The notes under the pieces: model-generated | Database searches by the model: none | Seen by the model: only the letters and a program-made list of their open reading frames with translations | Told to the model about the DNA's origin: nothing | Position numbers and translations under genes: made by a program | Part shown: one piece after another, positions 7,523 to 16,005 of the stretch | How the letters are laid out: every line of letters begins with the position of its first letter | How positions within the stretch are numbered: position 1 is the stretch's first letter | Assembly: GCA_017432895.1 (NCBI GenBank) | Contig: JAFRIG010000027.1 | Coordinates: 1-50,644 of the forward strand | Length of the DNA: 50,644 nt | From: Erysipelotrichaceae bacterium | Lineage (GTDB): Bacteria; Bacillota_I; Bacilli_A; Erysipelotrichales; Erysipelotrichaceae | Reading direction: 5' to 3'

Positions 7523-7871
7523 AGTTTTTGTTTTTGCGCTGGTAGCAGACATAGATAACACCATTTCTTTCTTCAAAATAAAGATCATCCAGCTGAGCCA
7601 GAAAGATCTGGGTCCCGGGATGCAGGATCAGTTTATCTCCGATCAAAGATAAAGAAGCATCTTTATTGCCATAGGTGAAATACAAAGCTCTTTCACTAAA
7701 CTGCAGATCATAGCTGATCAAAAGCATCTCCCTTAACTGGGCAAGACAAAGTTCATCGGAGATCTCACTGTATTCAAAAGGCAGATCGGCCGTATAATCA
7801 AATGCCAGCATCGTGATCGGCAAAAGCGACATGATGATGACAAAACCCAAAAGATTTCTAATCAGATTCAT
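7428..7871 (-). CDS. comGF: ComGF-like competence protein
   Basis: 147 aa with an N-terminal hydrophobic helix (about 5-24) and a periplasm-facing domain of alternating strands. Sits sixth in a tight comG-type operon and overlaps comGE by 14 bp. It lacks an obvious KGF processing motif, which is also true of known ComGF proteins. Assigned by position, size and topology. Confidence 0.7.
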   Translation of the reverse strand: MNLIRNLLGFVIIMSLLPITMLAFDYTADLPFEYSEISDELCLAQLREMLLISYDLQFSERALYFTYGNKDASLSLIGDKLILHPGTQIFLAQLDDLYFEERNGVIYVCYQRKNKNYERAILCARGFYLDAFSDCDVGDDLPDRSEE

Positions 7872-8070
7872 TCAGTTCACATTCACAGATATTCAGATCC
7901 CTTAAGATCCATTCCAGTTCATCATTCGATCTTTCCTGATAATCCTTATAGCCTTCTTCATAGTCGACATTTAAAGCCTGTATCGAAAAGCACAGGATAC
8001 AAAGACATGAAACGATGAATACGCAAAGCAAGGCGTCCAGCAGAAAGAAACCCTTATTTGACCAGGACAT
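7858..8070 (-). CDS. comGE: ComGE-like minor pseudopilin
   Basis: 70 aa from ATG 8070, chosen because GGGGAG lies 5 nt upstream; a GTG at 8076 is also open. The N-terminus SNKGFFLLDAL is a type IV prepilin processing motif followed by a hydrophobic helix. The rest is short and acidic. It overlaps comGD by 17 bp and comGF by 14 bp. Confidence 0.72.
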   Translation of the reverse strand: MSWSNKGFFLLDALLCVFIVSCLCILCFSIQALNVDYEEGYKDYQERSNDELEWILRDLNICECELNESD

Positions 8071-8359
8071 AGCCACTCCCCAGATTCAAGGTATAGACAT
8101 GATAGCCGAACTCCACCGTCCTGGCTAAATCGATGTGGCCCATGGAATTGAAGCTGATCCCCTTTTCATAAGTCACCACCCTTTTCTCGCTTATAGCCTG
8201 CGACTGGGCCAATAGATAGCCATTCAGAAAATAGTACTGCTCCGCCTGGGGCTTATTGACGTGACTGATGCTTAGTACCAGCATTGACGATATCAATAGC
8301 AGCCCCACCAGCATCTCCAGCAGGCTGAAGCCCTTTTCAGTCGATGACACAGTGCCCAT
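8054..8359 (-). CDS. comGD: ComGD-like minor pseudopilin
   Basis: 101 aa. EKGFSLLEMLVGLLLISSML is a canonical prepilin peptidase site (cut between G and F) with Glu at mature position 5 and a hydrophobic helix. It overlaps the end of comGC by 23 bp. Expected to be a minor component of the competence pseudopilus that brings DNA through the wall. Confidence 0.85.
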   Translation of the reverse strand: MGTVSSTEKGFSLLEMLVGLLLISSMLVLSISHVNKPQAEQYYFLNGYLLAQSQAISEKRVVTYEKGISFNSMGHIDLARTVEFGYHVYTLNLGSGYVLVK

Positions 8360-8633
8360 CGATTATCACCAGCGCTTCCCCATTGGAACAGCGAGCCTGA
8401 TCTTCATCGAGATAGCCGCCATTGATTAAGTCGCTGATCGAATTGGGTGAAGTGCCGTAATCCAAACGAAACTGAGCGATCGCCGCATCCACGACTTTAG
8501 TCAAAGCTTCACAGGCCTTGGAATCGACCGAAGTGATGACTTTGGAGACATTGGGTATCGTAAGCAGCAGCAGGATGGAAACGATGATGACGACCACCAC
8601 CATCTCCAGTAAAGTAAAGCCTTTTTGATTCAT
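8337..8633 (-). CDS. comGC: ComGC, major competence pseudopilin
   Basis: 98 aa. The N-terminus MNQKGFTLLEM is a textbook prepilin leader (cut between G5 and F6, Glu at +5) followed by a hydrophobic helix VVVVIIVSILLLLTI. Two cysteines (about residues 41 and 81) could form the intramolecular disulfide known in ComGC. AGGAGG lies 8 nt before the ATG. Needs a ComC-type prepilin peptidase, which is not in this window. Confidence 0.93.
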   Translation of the reverse strand: MNQKGFTLLEMVVVVIIVSILLLLTIPNVSKVITSVDSKACEALTKVVDAAIAQFRLDYGTSPNSISDLINGGYLDEDQARCSNGEALVIIDGHCVID

Positions 8634-8645
8634 ATGTTATACCTC

Positions 8646-9653
8646 CTAAAATGAACTGATAGCCTGCATCGGCATGAACAGGATCTGATAGATAAAGATG
8701 ATGACGATACCGATAAAAAGATATGTAAGCAGCTGAATACCTAAGGAATAAGCCTTCATTCGCGTGGCGATCTTCTGTCTGGCTAAGAATATATATGAAC
8801 GCATGATCGTAGAAAAATCGTTGGTATAGGCGGCTATCTTGATGAAACGGGACAATGAGGAATCATAGAAGCTTGAGCTTGCCGCTTCCTTTAAAGTCTG
8901 ACCCTGCAAGAGACTTTCATCCATTCTAAAAGCCAGAAGGGAAATAACGGGCTTGCTTCTCATGGCCTTTAGGATAGTCAAGGCCTCTCTGGTGGCATAG
9001 CCATGCTCGAAACATATCAGCAGCAGTGATACGAATTCCTCTGAATAATAGATATTGATAAAGGAATTGGGAAAATGTTCCGACATGAATATAAACAGCA
9101 GGGCCGCCCTTTTCGGTGAAAGATAAAAGGCGATCAAAGCGAAAATGATCAATACGCCGTAATAGAAGATATTTACCCCGATGCGAAACAGGATTCTTAG
9201 ATCTGCATATAGACCAAGATCCTGATCAAAAGTACTGATCAGGGCGAAGATCGAATCGATGCCATAGAGATCGAAGAGATACAAGGCCGATACCGAGATA
9301 AACAAAAGGATCAAAGGATAGGCCAACGATGACAGCAAAGCCTTTTTGCCTTCTTCATTCTGCTGATAAAAGCTCAAAGAGATCGATAAGGCTTGCGCAA
9401 AAGACAATGATCCCAGCAGCGAAACCACATAAGCCTTGATATCTTTAGGCAGATAATCCTGAATGATCTTTTCGATCAGGGCTCCTTCATCGAGCTTTGT
9501 CTTGATCTGCACGAAGATCTCTTCGTTTTTCCGGTTTTTCAAAAGCGTAAAACACTCGCTCAGCGAAAGATCGGTCTCCAGGAGTTTGGAAAGATAGGAA
9601 AGATCTTCGATACTTAAGGTCTTTTCAGTAAAGATCTTTCGCAAAGATACCAT
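8646..9653 (-). CDS. comGB: ComGB, pseudopilus assembly platform protein
   Basis: GspF/PilC-family membrane protein that anchors the assembly ATPase. I start at ATG 9653 (AAGGG about 9 nt upstream), giving 335 aa; a TTG at 9659 is the alternative. Two cytoplasmic helical domains, around 20-110 and 190-290, are each followed by hydrophobic helices, with three main membrane segments. It overlaps comGA by 29 bp. Confidence 0.9.
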   Translation of the reverse strand: MVSLRKIFTEKTLSIEDLSYLSKLLETDLSLSECFTLLKNRKNEEIFVQIKTKLDEGALIEKIIQDYLPKDIKAYVVSLLGSLSFAQALSISLSFYQQNEEGKKALLSSLAYPLILLFISVSALYLFDLYGIDSIFALISTFDQDLGLYADLRILFRIGVNIFYYGVLIIFALIAFYLSPKRAALLFIFMSEHFPNSFINIYYSEEFVSLLLICFEHGYATREALTILKAMRSKPVISLLAFRMDESLLQGQTLKEAASSSFYDSSLSRFIKIAAYTNDFSTIMRSYIFLARQKIATRMKAYSLGIQLLTYLFIGIVIIFIYQILFMPMQAISSF

Positions 9654-10587
9654 TTTCAATACCCTTTTTCACCTGCGTGTCGATATCCAGAAACGAATCG
9701 GAATTGCGTTTGTGTTCACGGAAATATTCGATCTCCTGACGATCCATGATCTCATAGAGGACGATCTTTTCATGGGAGTTGTTTCGCATCAGCATCCTTT
9801 GATTGGAAACACAGATCAGGTTCTCGTAAAGATGATCCTCATTGACCCCCAGTTCGCTCATCCTGGAGATGCAGCTGCTGGCTCGGGAAGTGTGGATACT
9901 GGAAAAGACCAGATGCCCGGTATTGGCTGCCACGACCGCCATTTTGGCCGCCTTTTCATCCCTGATCTCGCCGATCATGATGATATCGGGATCATGCCTC
10001 AGGATCTGTTTGATGCCTTCGGCATAATCAAAGCCCCTGGCTTCATTGACAGCCAGCTGTATCAGATTATCGTGATAGACTTCGATGGGATCTTCGATCG
10101 AATAGATCTTCTTGTTTCTGACACTGTTTAAAAGCGCATAGAGCGTCGTAGTCTTTCCCGAGCCTGTCGGTCCCGAAAACAAAACCAGGCCGCAGCTGCG
10201 GTTCAAAAGGCTCTTAAAATAAGAATTCTGAGCCTTCAAAGAAGAAAGCGAATCAGGTGTGATCTTCAGCTTGGAATTAAGGATCCTTAGCACGCCATTG
10301 GTATAGTTGACCTTGTTTATGACCGCAAAGCGCAAGGAAAGCAGCTGTCCATCCACCTCAATCTCAAACTGACCGGTCTGCGGTGTCATGATGTTGCCGA
10401 CATCGAGATTGGCCAGATATTGCAGATAGCGGATCAGTTTATAGTCTTCAAACTTTCCCTTCACTTTATGACACAGTCCATCGATGCGCATCTCGATCTG
10501 AACATCCTGGTAGCGCATCATGAAATGGATATCCGTCGCATTATACTTCAAAGCCAATCTAAGTAACGCCAGCAATCTCTCTTCCAT
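9625..10587 (-). CDS. comGA: ComGA, competence pilus assembly ATPase
   Basis: GspE/VirB11-type secretion ATPase that powers pseudopilus assembly at the cytoplasmic face. Walker A is GPTGSGKTTTLYALL, the Asp box is IEDPIEV and Walker B lies in DPDIIMIGEIRD, followed by the His box stretch TGHLVFSSIHT. At 320 aa it is short because it lacks a long N-terminal domain, as usual for ComGA. AGGAGAAAG precedes the ATG. First gene of the seven-gene comG operon. Confidence 0.95.
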   Translation of the reverse strand: MEERLLALLRLALKYNATDIHFMMRYQDVQIEMRIDGLCHKVKGKFEDYKLIRYLQYLANLDVGNIMTPQTGQFEIEVDGQLLSLRFAVINKVNYTNGVLRILNSKLKITPDSLSSLKAQNSYFKSLLNRSCGLVLFSGPTGSGKTTTLYALLNSVRNKKIYSIEDPIEVYHDNLIQLAVNEARGFDYAEGIKQILRHDPDIIMIGEIRDEKAAKMAVVAANTGHLVFSSIHTSRASSCISRMSELGVNEDHLYENLICVSNQRMLMRNNSHEKIVLYEIMDRQEIEYFREHKRNSDSFLDIDTQVKKGIENGIFAKDLY

Positions 10588-10640
10588 CTTCTTTCTCCTC
10601 GTTCAATACATGATTTGCAAGAAAAAAGAAAAATCCTCAC

Positions 10641-10674
10641 AAAAAAAGTCCGTTTTTCATCAAAAACGGACTTT
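10641..10674 (-). terminator. terminator after the MBL hydrolase gene
   Basis: AAAGTCCGTTTTT (10645-10657) pairs with AAAAACGGACTTT (10662-10674): a 13-bp perfect stem with loop CATC. Minus-strand T tract comes from the A run at 10641-10647. It separates this gene from comGA. Confidence 0.9.
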
Positions 10675-10677
10675 ATT

Positions 10678-11274
10678 TCATCTTAAGAACCAATTATTAG
10701 CTAATTCGTCAGCCAATGTGCTGGCCTGATCATGGCCCGGATAGAGCAGATAATCCTTATCAAACTCCTTAAAGATCCTGAGTGAAGACTTCAATAAGCG
10801 TTCATCTCCTCCTTCCAGATCCGTTCTTCCCACCGAGCCTTTAAACAGCGTATCGCCGGTAAAGATGGCATCCTCAAAGACGAAGATGGCACTGCCGGGG
10901 GTATGGCCGGGAGTGAAGATCACTTCAAAGCCGAAAGGCCCGATCTGCATCCTTCCTTCCTTTAAATGTTGAATTGGGCAGCTGATATAGGCTGTCAGGC
11001 CAAACATCGCTCCGGAATACTTGTCTCTGGCCAGAGGCTCATCGTAGGGATGAAGATAGACAGGACAATGATAATGTTCATATAAACCGTCGACCGCTTT
11101 GATGTGGTCGAAGTGGCCATGGGTAAGCAATATCCCGATCAGTTTTCGATCACCCAGTTTTTCAATAACTTTTTCAGCCTTGGCTGCCGGATCGATGAGA
11201 ATGGCTTCATCCTCAATGCTCAACAGATAGGTATTGGTCGCCAAAGGACCCATCACATAGGTTTCGATTTTCAT
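10678..11274 (-). CDS. MBL-fold hydrolase (glyoxalase II-like, YqgX family)
   Basis: Metallo-beta-lactamase fold with the zinc motif THGHFDH at 51-57, then GHTPGS, a bridging Asp in FTGDTLF, and a C-terminal PGHDQAS histidine. Length about 198 aa matches YqgX-type proteins, which sit beside comG in Bacillus too. I use ATG 11274 (MKIETY); an in-frame TTG at 11283 exists. No ribosome binding site is seen, and the start lies just after the rpmG terminator stem. Substrate not proven; glutathione is not expected in this group, so bacillithiol or another thiol ester is possible. Confidence 0.88.
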   Translation of the reverse strand: MKIETYVMGPLATNTYLLSIEDEAILIDPAAKAEKVIEKLGDRKLIGILLTHGHFDHIKAVDGLYEHYHCPVYLHPYDEPLARDKYSGAMFGLTAYISCPIQHLKEGRMQIGPFGFEVIFTPGHTPGSAIFVFEDAIFTGDTLFKGSVGRTDLEGGDERLLKSSLRIFKEFDKDYLLYPGHDQASTLADELANNWFLR

Positions 11275-11281
11275 GATAAAC

Positions 11282-11304
11282 AAAAAATAGGCCTGAGCCT
11301 ATTT
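11282..11304 (-). terminator. terminator after rpmG
   Basis: AAATAGGC-CTGA-GCCTATTT, an 8-bp stem (11285-11292 with 11297-11304), followed on the minus strand by TTTTTTG. The stem includes the rpmG stop codon. Confidence 0.88.
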
Positions 11305-11451
11305 CTTCTCCTTATGAACAGTCATCTTGTTGCACTTGGGACAGTACTTTTTGATCTCCATCTTCTCAGGATGTTTTTTCTTATTTCTCGAGCCGAAGTA
11401 TGATTCTTCACCGCACTCGGAACATTTGAAAGTAACGAAATCTCTTGGCAT
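11299..11451 (-). CDS. rpmG: ribosomal protein L33 (zinc-binding form)
   Basis: 50-aa large-subunit protein. Reading the minus strand from ATG 11451 gives MPRDFVTFKCSECG at the N-terminus and a second CPKC near the end, so Cys10, Cys13, Cys37 and Cys40 form a zinc ribbon. This is the C-plus paralogue; many Bacillota also keep a zinc-free copy controlled by Zur. GGAGG lies 9 nt upstream of the ATG. It has its own promoter and terminator, so it is a single-gene unit. Confidence 0.95.
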   Translation of the reverse strand: MPRDFVTFKCSECGEESYFGSRNKKKHPEKMEIKKYCPKCNKMTVHKEKK

Positions 11452-11480
11452 TTTATACTTACCTCCATTTACGCTTAATC

Positions 11481-11510
11481 ATTCTAACATACATGCAAAA
11501 CAAAATTCAA
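11481..11510 (-). promoter_or_regulatory. rpmG promoter
   Basis: Minus strand: -35 TTGAAT (11505-11510), 18-bp spacer, -10 TAGAAT (11481-11486). Transcription would start around 11474, leaving a short leader with GGAGG. No Zur-like dyad is evident. Confidence 0.65.
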
Positions 11511-11532
11511 TCATTTTTAAACGGTTTTAAAC

Positions 11533-11561
11533 GATTGAAAAACTCACCGTTTGGTGAGTTT
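11533..11561 (-). terminator. terminator after ruvB
   Basis: AAACTCACC-GTTT-GGTGAGTTT, a 9-bp stem (11540-11548 with 11553-11561), then a moderately T-rich stretch on the minus strand. The ruvB stop codon lies at the edge of the stem. Confidence 0.8.
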
Positions 11562-12567
11562 AGAACAGTTTCTGTTCAAAATCGACATTCAGATGACGAT
11601 ACGCCTTCTCCGTCACCATCCGGCCTCTGGCCGTGCGGTTGATGAAGCCTATCTGCAAGAGATAAGGCTCATTGACATCTTCCAGCGTAACAGCCTCCTC
11701 GCCGATCGCCGAAGCGATGGCTTCCACGCCGACCGGACCGCCTCTGAATCTTTCGATGATGCCTCTGAGATAGCGGATATCCACATCATCCAAGCCTAAG
11801 GCATCGACCTTAAGCTTCTCCAGAGCCTCTTTGGCGATAGGCAGATCGATAACGCCGTTGTTGCGGACCTGAGCGAAGTCCCTCACTCTTCTAAAGAGTC
11901 TGTTGGCTATACGCGGAGTCCCGCGGGAACGCTTGGCGATCTCTTCGACTGCCTCCTCATCAATATCCGAACTGTAGACCTTTGAAGTCCTTCTGACGAT
12001 CTGTGCGAGTTCTTCGTTGGTGTAGTAGTTCAGTTTTGAAGTGATGCCGAAACGATCGCGCAATGGCGAAGATATGGCACCGGCTCTGGTCGTCGCACCG
12101 ACCAAAGTGAAAGGCGGCAGATCCAGGCGGATCGACTTGGCCCCTTCCTCTTTACCTACTACGATATCGATATAGAAATCCTCCATAGCGGAGTACAGTA
12201 CTTCTTCCACGATCTTGGGCAGACGATGTATCTCATCAATGAATAAGACATCTCCGGCCTGCAAAGAAGATAAGATGGCCGCCAGATCGCCGGTCTTCTC
12301 GATACTGGGACCGGTCGTCGTCTTGATGTTGGTACCCATCTCGTTGGCCAGAATGTAAGCCATCGTCGTCTTGCCCAGACCCGGAGGTCCGTACAGCAAG
12401 ACGTGGTCTAAAGCTTCATCGCGCATCTTGGCCGCCTGAATAAAGACCTCAAGATTCTCTTTGAGGTCACTTTGGCCTACGTATTCCTTTAAGGTCTTGG
12501 GACGAAGACTGGCGTCATCGTCCTGGGACTGTTTTTCTGCAGATAATACTTTGTTTTCTTCTTCCAT
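11560..12567 (-). CDS. ruvB: Holliday junction branch-migration helicase RuvB
   Basis: AAA+ motor that drives Holliday junction migration with RuvA. Walker A is GPPGLGKTT near residues 60-68, Walker B is [10 protein letters not shown], the arginine-finger region is SSPLRDRFG, and the C-terminal winged helix includes [13 protein letters not shown]. The 335-aa length is normal. It starts 6 nt after the ruvA stop. No ruvC lies nearby, as expected in Bacillota, which use RecU. Confidence 0.98.
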   Translation of the reverse strand: MEEENKVLSAEKQSQDDDASLRPKTLKEYVGQSDLKENLEVFIQAAKMRDEALDHVLLYGPPGLGKTTMAYILANEMGTNIKTTTGPSIEKTGDLAAILSSLQAGDVLFIDEIHRLPKIVEEVLYSAMEDFYIDIVVGKEEGAKSIRLDLPPFTLVGATTRAGAISSPLRDRFGITSKLNYYTNEELAQIVRRTSKVYSSDIDEEAVEEIAKRSRGTPRIANRLFRRVRDFAQVRNNGVIDLPIAKEALEKLKVDALGLDDVDIRYLRGIIERFRGGPVGVEAIASAIGEEAVTLEDVNEPYLLQIGFINRTARGRMVTEKAYRHLNVDFEQKLF

Positions 12568-12573
12568 AGTTTT

Positions 12574-13128
12574 TTACTTCATGAGCAAAGCCAGAGCTTT
12601 TCTGATAAGCTCGTCGGACGAACCTTTTTCGCCTGTCAGTTTCTTGATCACCGGTCTGATCTCCGTCGGCTTGTAGCCTAACTGCTTTAAAGCCTCCGCA
12701 ACATCGTTGAGTTCTTCGCTTTCGCTGTTTCCCGTTTCGACCAGTTTGCCCTTGAGATCAAGGATGATCTGGGAAGCGGTCTTTTTACCGACACCGGGCA
12801 TATGCGTGATGAAATCGATATCCCCGGTTTCGATCGCGGCGATCAAGGCATCGACGGAAGCCCTCGAGAGGATGTTGGAAGCGATCTTGGGACCCAGTCC
12901 TTTGACCGAGATCAGTTTGACGAACAGATCATATTCTTCAAGCGAGAGGAAACCAAAAAGACTTATCTCGTCTTCTCGGACGTTCTGATAGGTATAGATG
13001 GTCATCTCCTTGTCTTTGCGCAAAGCTTCGGGATGGAAAAAATTAATACGGTATCCGATGCCATTGACATCAATGAGCACATAATCCAAGCCGTACGCAT
13101 GTACTGTTCCCCTGACAAAACCGATCAT
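12574..13128 (-). CDS. ruvA: Holliday junction binding protein RuvA
   Basis: 184 aa. N-terminal OB fold (MIGFVRGTV...IGYRINF), helix-hairpin-helix pair in the middle (VKGLGPKIASNIL and MPGVGKKTASQIILDLK), and a C-terminal RuvB-binding helical domain. The N-terminus matches other RuvA proteins, so the start is secure. There is no ribosome binding site: TATAAT (13135-13140) ends 6 nt before the ATG, so ruvAB is predicted to be transcribed without a leader. Confidence 0.97.
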   Translation of the reverse strand: MIGFVRGTVHAYGLDYVLIDVNGIGYRINFFHPEALRKDKEMTIYTYQNVREDEISLFGFLSLEEYDLFVKLISVKGLGPKIASNILSRASVDALIAAIETGDIDFITHMPGVGKKTASQIILDLKGKLVETGNSESEELNDVAEALKQLGYKPTEIRPVIKKLTGEKGSSDELIRKALALLMK

Positions 13129-13140
13129 ATTTCAATTATA
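13129..13140 (-). promoter_or_regulatory. ruvA promoter -10, predicted leaderless
   Basis: Minus strand TATAAT (13135-13140), then TGAAAT, then the ruvA ATG. A TTGAAG about 16 bp upstream can serve as -35. Transcription should start at or next to the A of the ATG. Confidence 0.65.
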
Positions 13141-13160
13141 CAACAGATATCTATGCCTTC

Positions 13161-13189
13161 AAAAAGAAAGCCAACATTTCTGTTGGCTT
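13161..13189 (-). terminator. terminator after the ABC permease
   Basis: AAGCCAACA-TTTC-TGTTGGCTT, a 9-bp stem (13168-13176 with 13181-13189) overlapping the permease stop, followed on the minus strand by TTCTTTTTG. Confidence 0.85.
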
Positions 13190-14837
13190 AGAAGGAGATC
13201 TCTTTGTTGCCGGTAAGCTTCATGTACAGGAACAATGACAGCACCGTCGCCAAAGTCAGGATCGTCGCATAGGCGGCTGCGATACCGTAGTTTCCTCTGG
13301 AAACATAGGTATAAGTCGCCAGTGTCAGCGTGATCGTCTTCAGATTGTAGAGGATGATCGCGGTAGACAGTTCCGTGATGATCGTGACCCAGGACATGAT
13401 GGCGCCTGACAGAATACCGTTGGCCATCATCGGGACCGTGATCGTGAAGAAGGCCTTCAGCTTGGAAGAACCAAGGCTGATCGCCGCCTCTTCGATCGAC
13501 ATCGGGATCTGCTGCAGAGTCGCGGTCGAGGATCTGATCGTATACGGGATACGTCTGATGACTAGAGCGATGATCATGATGGCAGCCGTACCTGCCAGGA
13601 CTAACGGCTTCTTGTTGAAAGCCATGACTAAGGCGATACCGACGACTGAACCCGGAATGATGTAAGGAACCATCGACAGGACATCGATGATCCGGTTGAT
13701 GACGTTGTTTCTTCTGACGACCAGATAGGCGATCAGGATGGCCAGTACGATGACTAAAGCCAGGGCTACACCGCCGATGATGAAGGTATTGGGGATCGCG
13801 TTCTTGAGATGTGTGAAAGCGAAACGATACGAATAAAGCGAATAACCCGTTAAGAAGATCTTGCCCGAAGTCTTCAGGAAAGAAGTATACATGACGTAAA
13901 CCTGTGGCATGAAAGCCAGCAGAACTACGAACCAGCAATAGAAATTGATCAATACGGCCTTGATTCCATGCAAAGGCTTACGCTCGATCGAATGCATGGC
14001 ATTCATCGTGAACCTGAACTGGTTATTAACATAACGCTGGATCAGGAAGATGATGGCCGTGATGACGATGGCGATGACCGAAATGGCTGCACCGAAGTTG
14101 TGGTCGCCGCCGGTCTCCGCAAAATAGGAGTTGTAGATGACGACCGGGAAGGTCTGATAACCCTCACCTATCAGCAAAGGCGTACCGAAATCCGCGAAGG
14201 CACGCATGAAGACCATCAGCGTCGCCGCGATGATCGTCGGCATGCAAAGCGGAATGACCAGTTTGAAGAAACGGTTAACGCCCGAACAGCCCATGTTTTC
14301 GGCCGCTTCAAGCAGTGAATTATCGATATTCTTCAAAGCACCCGAAACATACAGAAAGACTAGCGGGAACAGCTGCAAAGCCAGTACCAGCAATATGCCG
14401 TTGAAGCCATAAATGCTGGGGATCTCTATCGGTAAAATGGACTCTAGAAAAGTCGTGATGACGCCACTTCGGCCCAGTAACATGATCCAGGAATAGGCAC
14501 CGATAAAAGGAGCCGACATCGAGCACAGGATGATGATGACCTGTAAGATCGACATGCCCTTGATCTCAAACATCTGATAGAAGTATGCCAAAGGAATACC
14601 GATGATCAGTGTCAAAATCGTGGCCATCACCGAGACCTTGATGGAATTGAAGATGGACTTGATGTAGTATGCCTGGGAGAAGAACTTGGAGAACTGCTCC
14701 AGCGTAAAGACGCCATTATAGAAGAAGGCGTTGTACAGCAGCTTGAATAACGGAAAGATCAGAAACAGTCCGTACAAGCCCAGAACAGCGACCGACACGA
14801 CCTTCCAGACATCGAAGTTTTTCTTGCGGTCAAACAT
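13188..14837 (-). CDS. ABC importer permease, fused double domain (Fe3+/AfuB-FbpB family)
   Basis: 549-aa membrane protein with about 12 helices, made of two tandem BPD permease modules. Each has an EAA loop for the ATPase: EAAENMGCSGVNRFF near 195-210 and EAAISLGSSKLKAFF near 450-465. This fused form is typical of the FbpB/AfuB group. It follows its ATPase gene after 2 nt. Annotation as iron transport would be conventional, but the substrate could equally be a phosphorylated sugar or other organophosphate (see the binding protein). Confidence 0.9.
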   Translation of the reverse strand: MFDRKKNFDVWKVVSVAVLGLYGLFLIFPLFKLLYNAFFYNGVFTLEQFSKFFSQAYYIKSIFNSIKVSVMATILTLIIGIPLAYFYQMFEIKGMSILQVIIILCSMSAPFIGAYSWIMLLGRSGVITTFLESILPIEIPSIYGFNGILLVLALQLFPLVFLYVSGALKNIDNSLLEAAENMGCSGVNRFFKLVIPLCMPTIIAATLMVFMRAFADFGTPLLIGEGYQTFPVVIYNSYFAETGGDHNFGAAISVIAIVITAIIFLIQRYVNNQFRFTMNAMHSIERKPLHGIKAVLINFYCWFVVLLAFMPQVYVMYTSFLKTSGKIFLTGYSLYSYRFAFTHLKNAIPNTFIIGGVALALVIVLAILIAYLVVRRNNVINRIIDVLSMVPYIIPGSVVGIALVMAFNKKPLVLAGTAAIMIIALVIRRIPYTIRSSTATLQQIPMSIEEAAISLGSSKLKAFFTITVPMMANGILSGAIMSWVTIITELSTAIILYNLKTITLTLATYTYVSRGNYGIAAAYATILTLATVLSLFLYMKLTGNKEISF

Positions 14838-14839
14838 GA

Positions 14840-15967
14840 TCAGGCCTCTTTTTTATAGACATCGTAATCGTTGACGACACCTTCGACCAGGTTATAGGAA
14901 CCGGTCTCATCGAAGATGTTGATCTTCTCGGTCTTGACGCCCAGCGTGATCTCGGAGCCCTTTTCAATGATCTGGTCGATCTTGGATTCCTGGACGATCT
15001 CCGCCGTTTCGCCATTTTCGAAGTGGACGAAATAGTGGGTATTGAGGCCCAGGAAGACCGCATCATCGATCACGGCCTTGATGCCGTCTTCATGATGGGT
15101 ATTGACCACCAGTTCTTCCGGACGGATGGAAGCCTTGACTTTGCGATCTCTGATCTCTTCCTTGCGGATCGTATCGACTTCAACTTCATAATCGCCCGGC
15201 AAGACCAGATATGCCTTGCCGTCTTTTTCCTTAAGTGTCGCATCAATGACATTGGTGTGGCCGATAAAGGTCGCCACAAACAGATTGGCCGGGCGCTGAT
15301 AAAGCACCTTCGGCGTACCGATCTGCTGAATCTCGCCAGCGTTCATGACCGCGATCCTGTCGGAGACCGCCATGGCCTCTTCCTGGTCATGAGTTACATA
15401 TACCGTCGTGATACCCACATCGTTCTGGATCTGTTTGATGACGGTACGCATTTCAACACGCAGCTTCGCATCGAGGTTACTTAAGGGTTCATCCATCAGC
15501 AACACGTCAGGTGTGATAGCCAAAGCTCTGGCCAAGGCTACACGCTGCTGCTGACCGCCTGAAAGTCTTTCAGGCATCCGATCGCGATATTCATCGATCT
15601 TCATCAGTTTCAGAAACTGATCCGTCTTAGATGTGATCTCCTCTTTAGGAAGCTTGCGGTTCTTCAGACCGAAGGCCACGTTTTTCTCGACCGTCATGTT
15701 CGGGAAGATGGCATAGTTCTGGAAAACCATACCGATATTCCTCTTGGCCGGATCCATGTCGTTGATCCTAGTCTGTCCAAAATAAAAATCACCGCCTTCG
15801 ATGGAGTTGAATCCGGCGATCATCCTCAATAATGTCGTCTTACCACATCCAGATGGACCAAGAAGGGTGAAAAATTCACCCTCCTTGATATCCAGTGATA
15901 AGTCAGAAATTATCGTATTATCGCCGTATTTCTTTACAGCGTCGCGAATCTTGATATTTACGCTCAT
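14840..15967 (-). CDS. ABC importer ATP-binding protein (FbpC/AfuC/PotA-like)
   Basis: 375 aa. Walker A GPSGCGKTT at 37-45, Q loop in FQNYAIFP, signature LSGGQQQR at 135-142, Walker B LLMDEP at 156-161, and the H loop in YVTHDQEEAM. The C-terminal third (about 240-375) is a TOBE domain, usual in importers of the iron, polyamine, sugar and phosphonate groups. Middle gene of a three-gene operon between the binding protein and the fused permease. Confidence 0.93.
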   Translation of the reverse strand: MSVNIKIRDAVKKYGDNTIISDLSLDIKEGEFFTLLGPSGCGKTTLLRMIAGFNSIEGGDFYFGQTRINDMDPAKRNIGMVFQNYAIFPNMTVEKNVAFGLKNRKLPKEEITSKTDQFLKLMKIDEYRDRMPERLSGGQQQRVALARALAITPDVLLMDEPLSNLDAKLRVEMRTVIKQIQNDVGITTVYVTHDQEEAMAVSDRIAVMNAGEIQQIGTPKVLYQRPANLFVATFIGHTNVIDATLKEKDGKAYLVLPGDYEVEVDTIRKEEIRDRKVKASIRPEELVVNTHHEDGIKAVIDDAVFLGLNTHYFVHFENGETAEIVQESKIDQIIEKGSEITLGVKTEKINIFDETGSYNLVEGVVNDYDVYKKEA

Positions 15968-16005
15968 ATTTCCAACCTCACTTGTTTTAAATTATATTGT
16001 CTTGT

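Noticed and set aside
12807..12825. A cre-like stretch TGAAATCGATATCC inside ruvA
   Set aside because: The last conserved base fails and it lies in a coding region with no promoter function seen.
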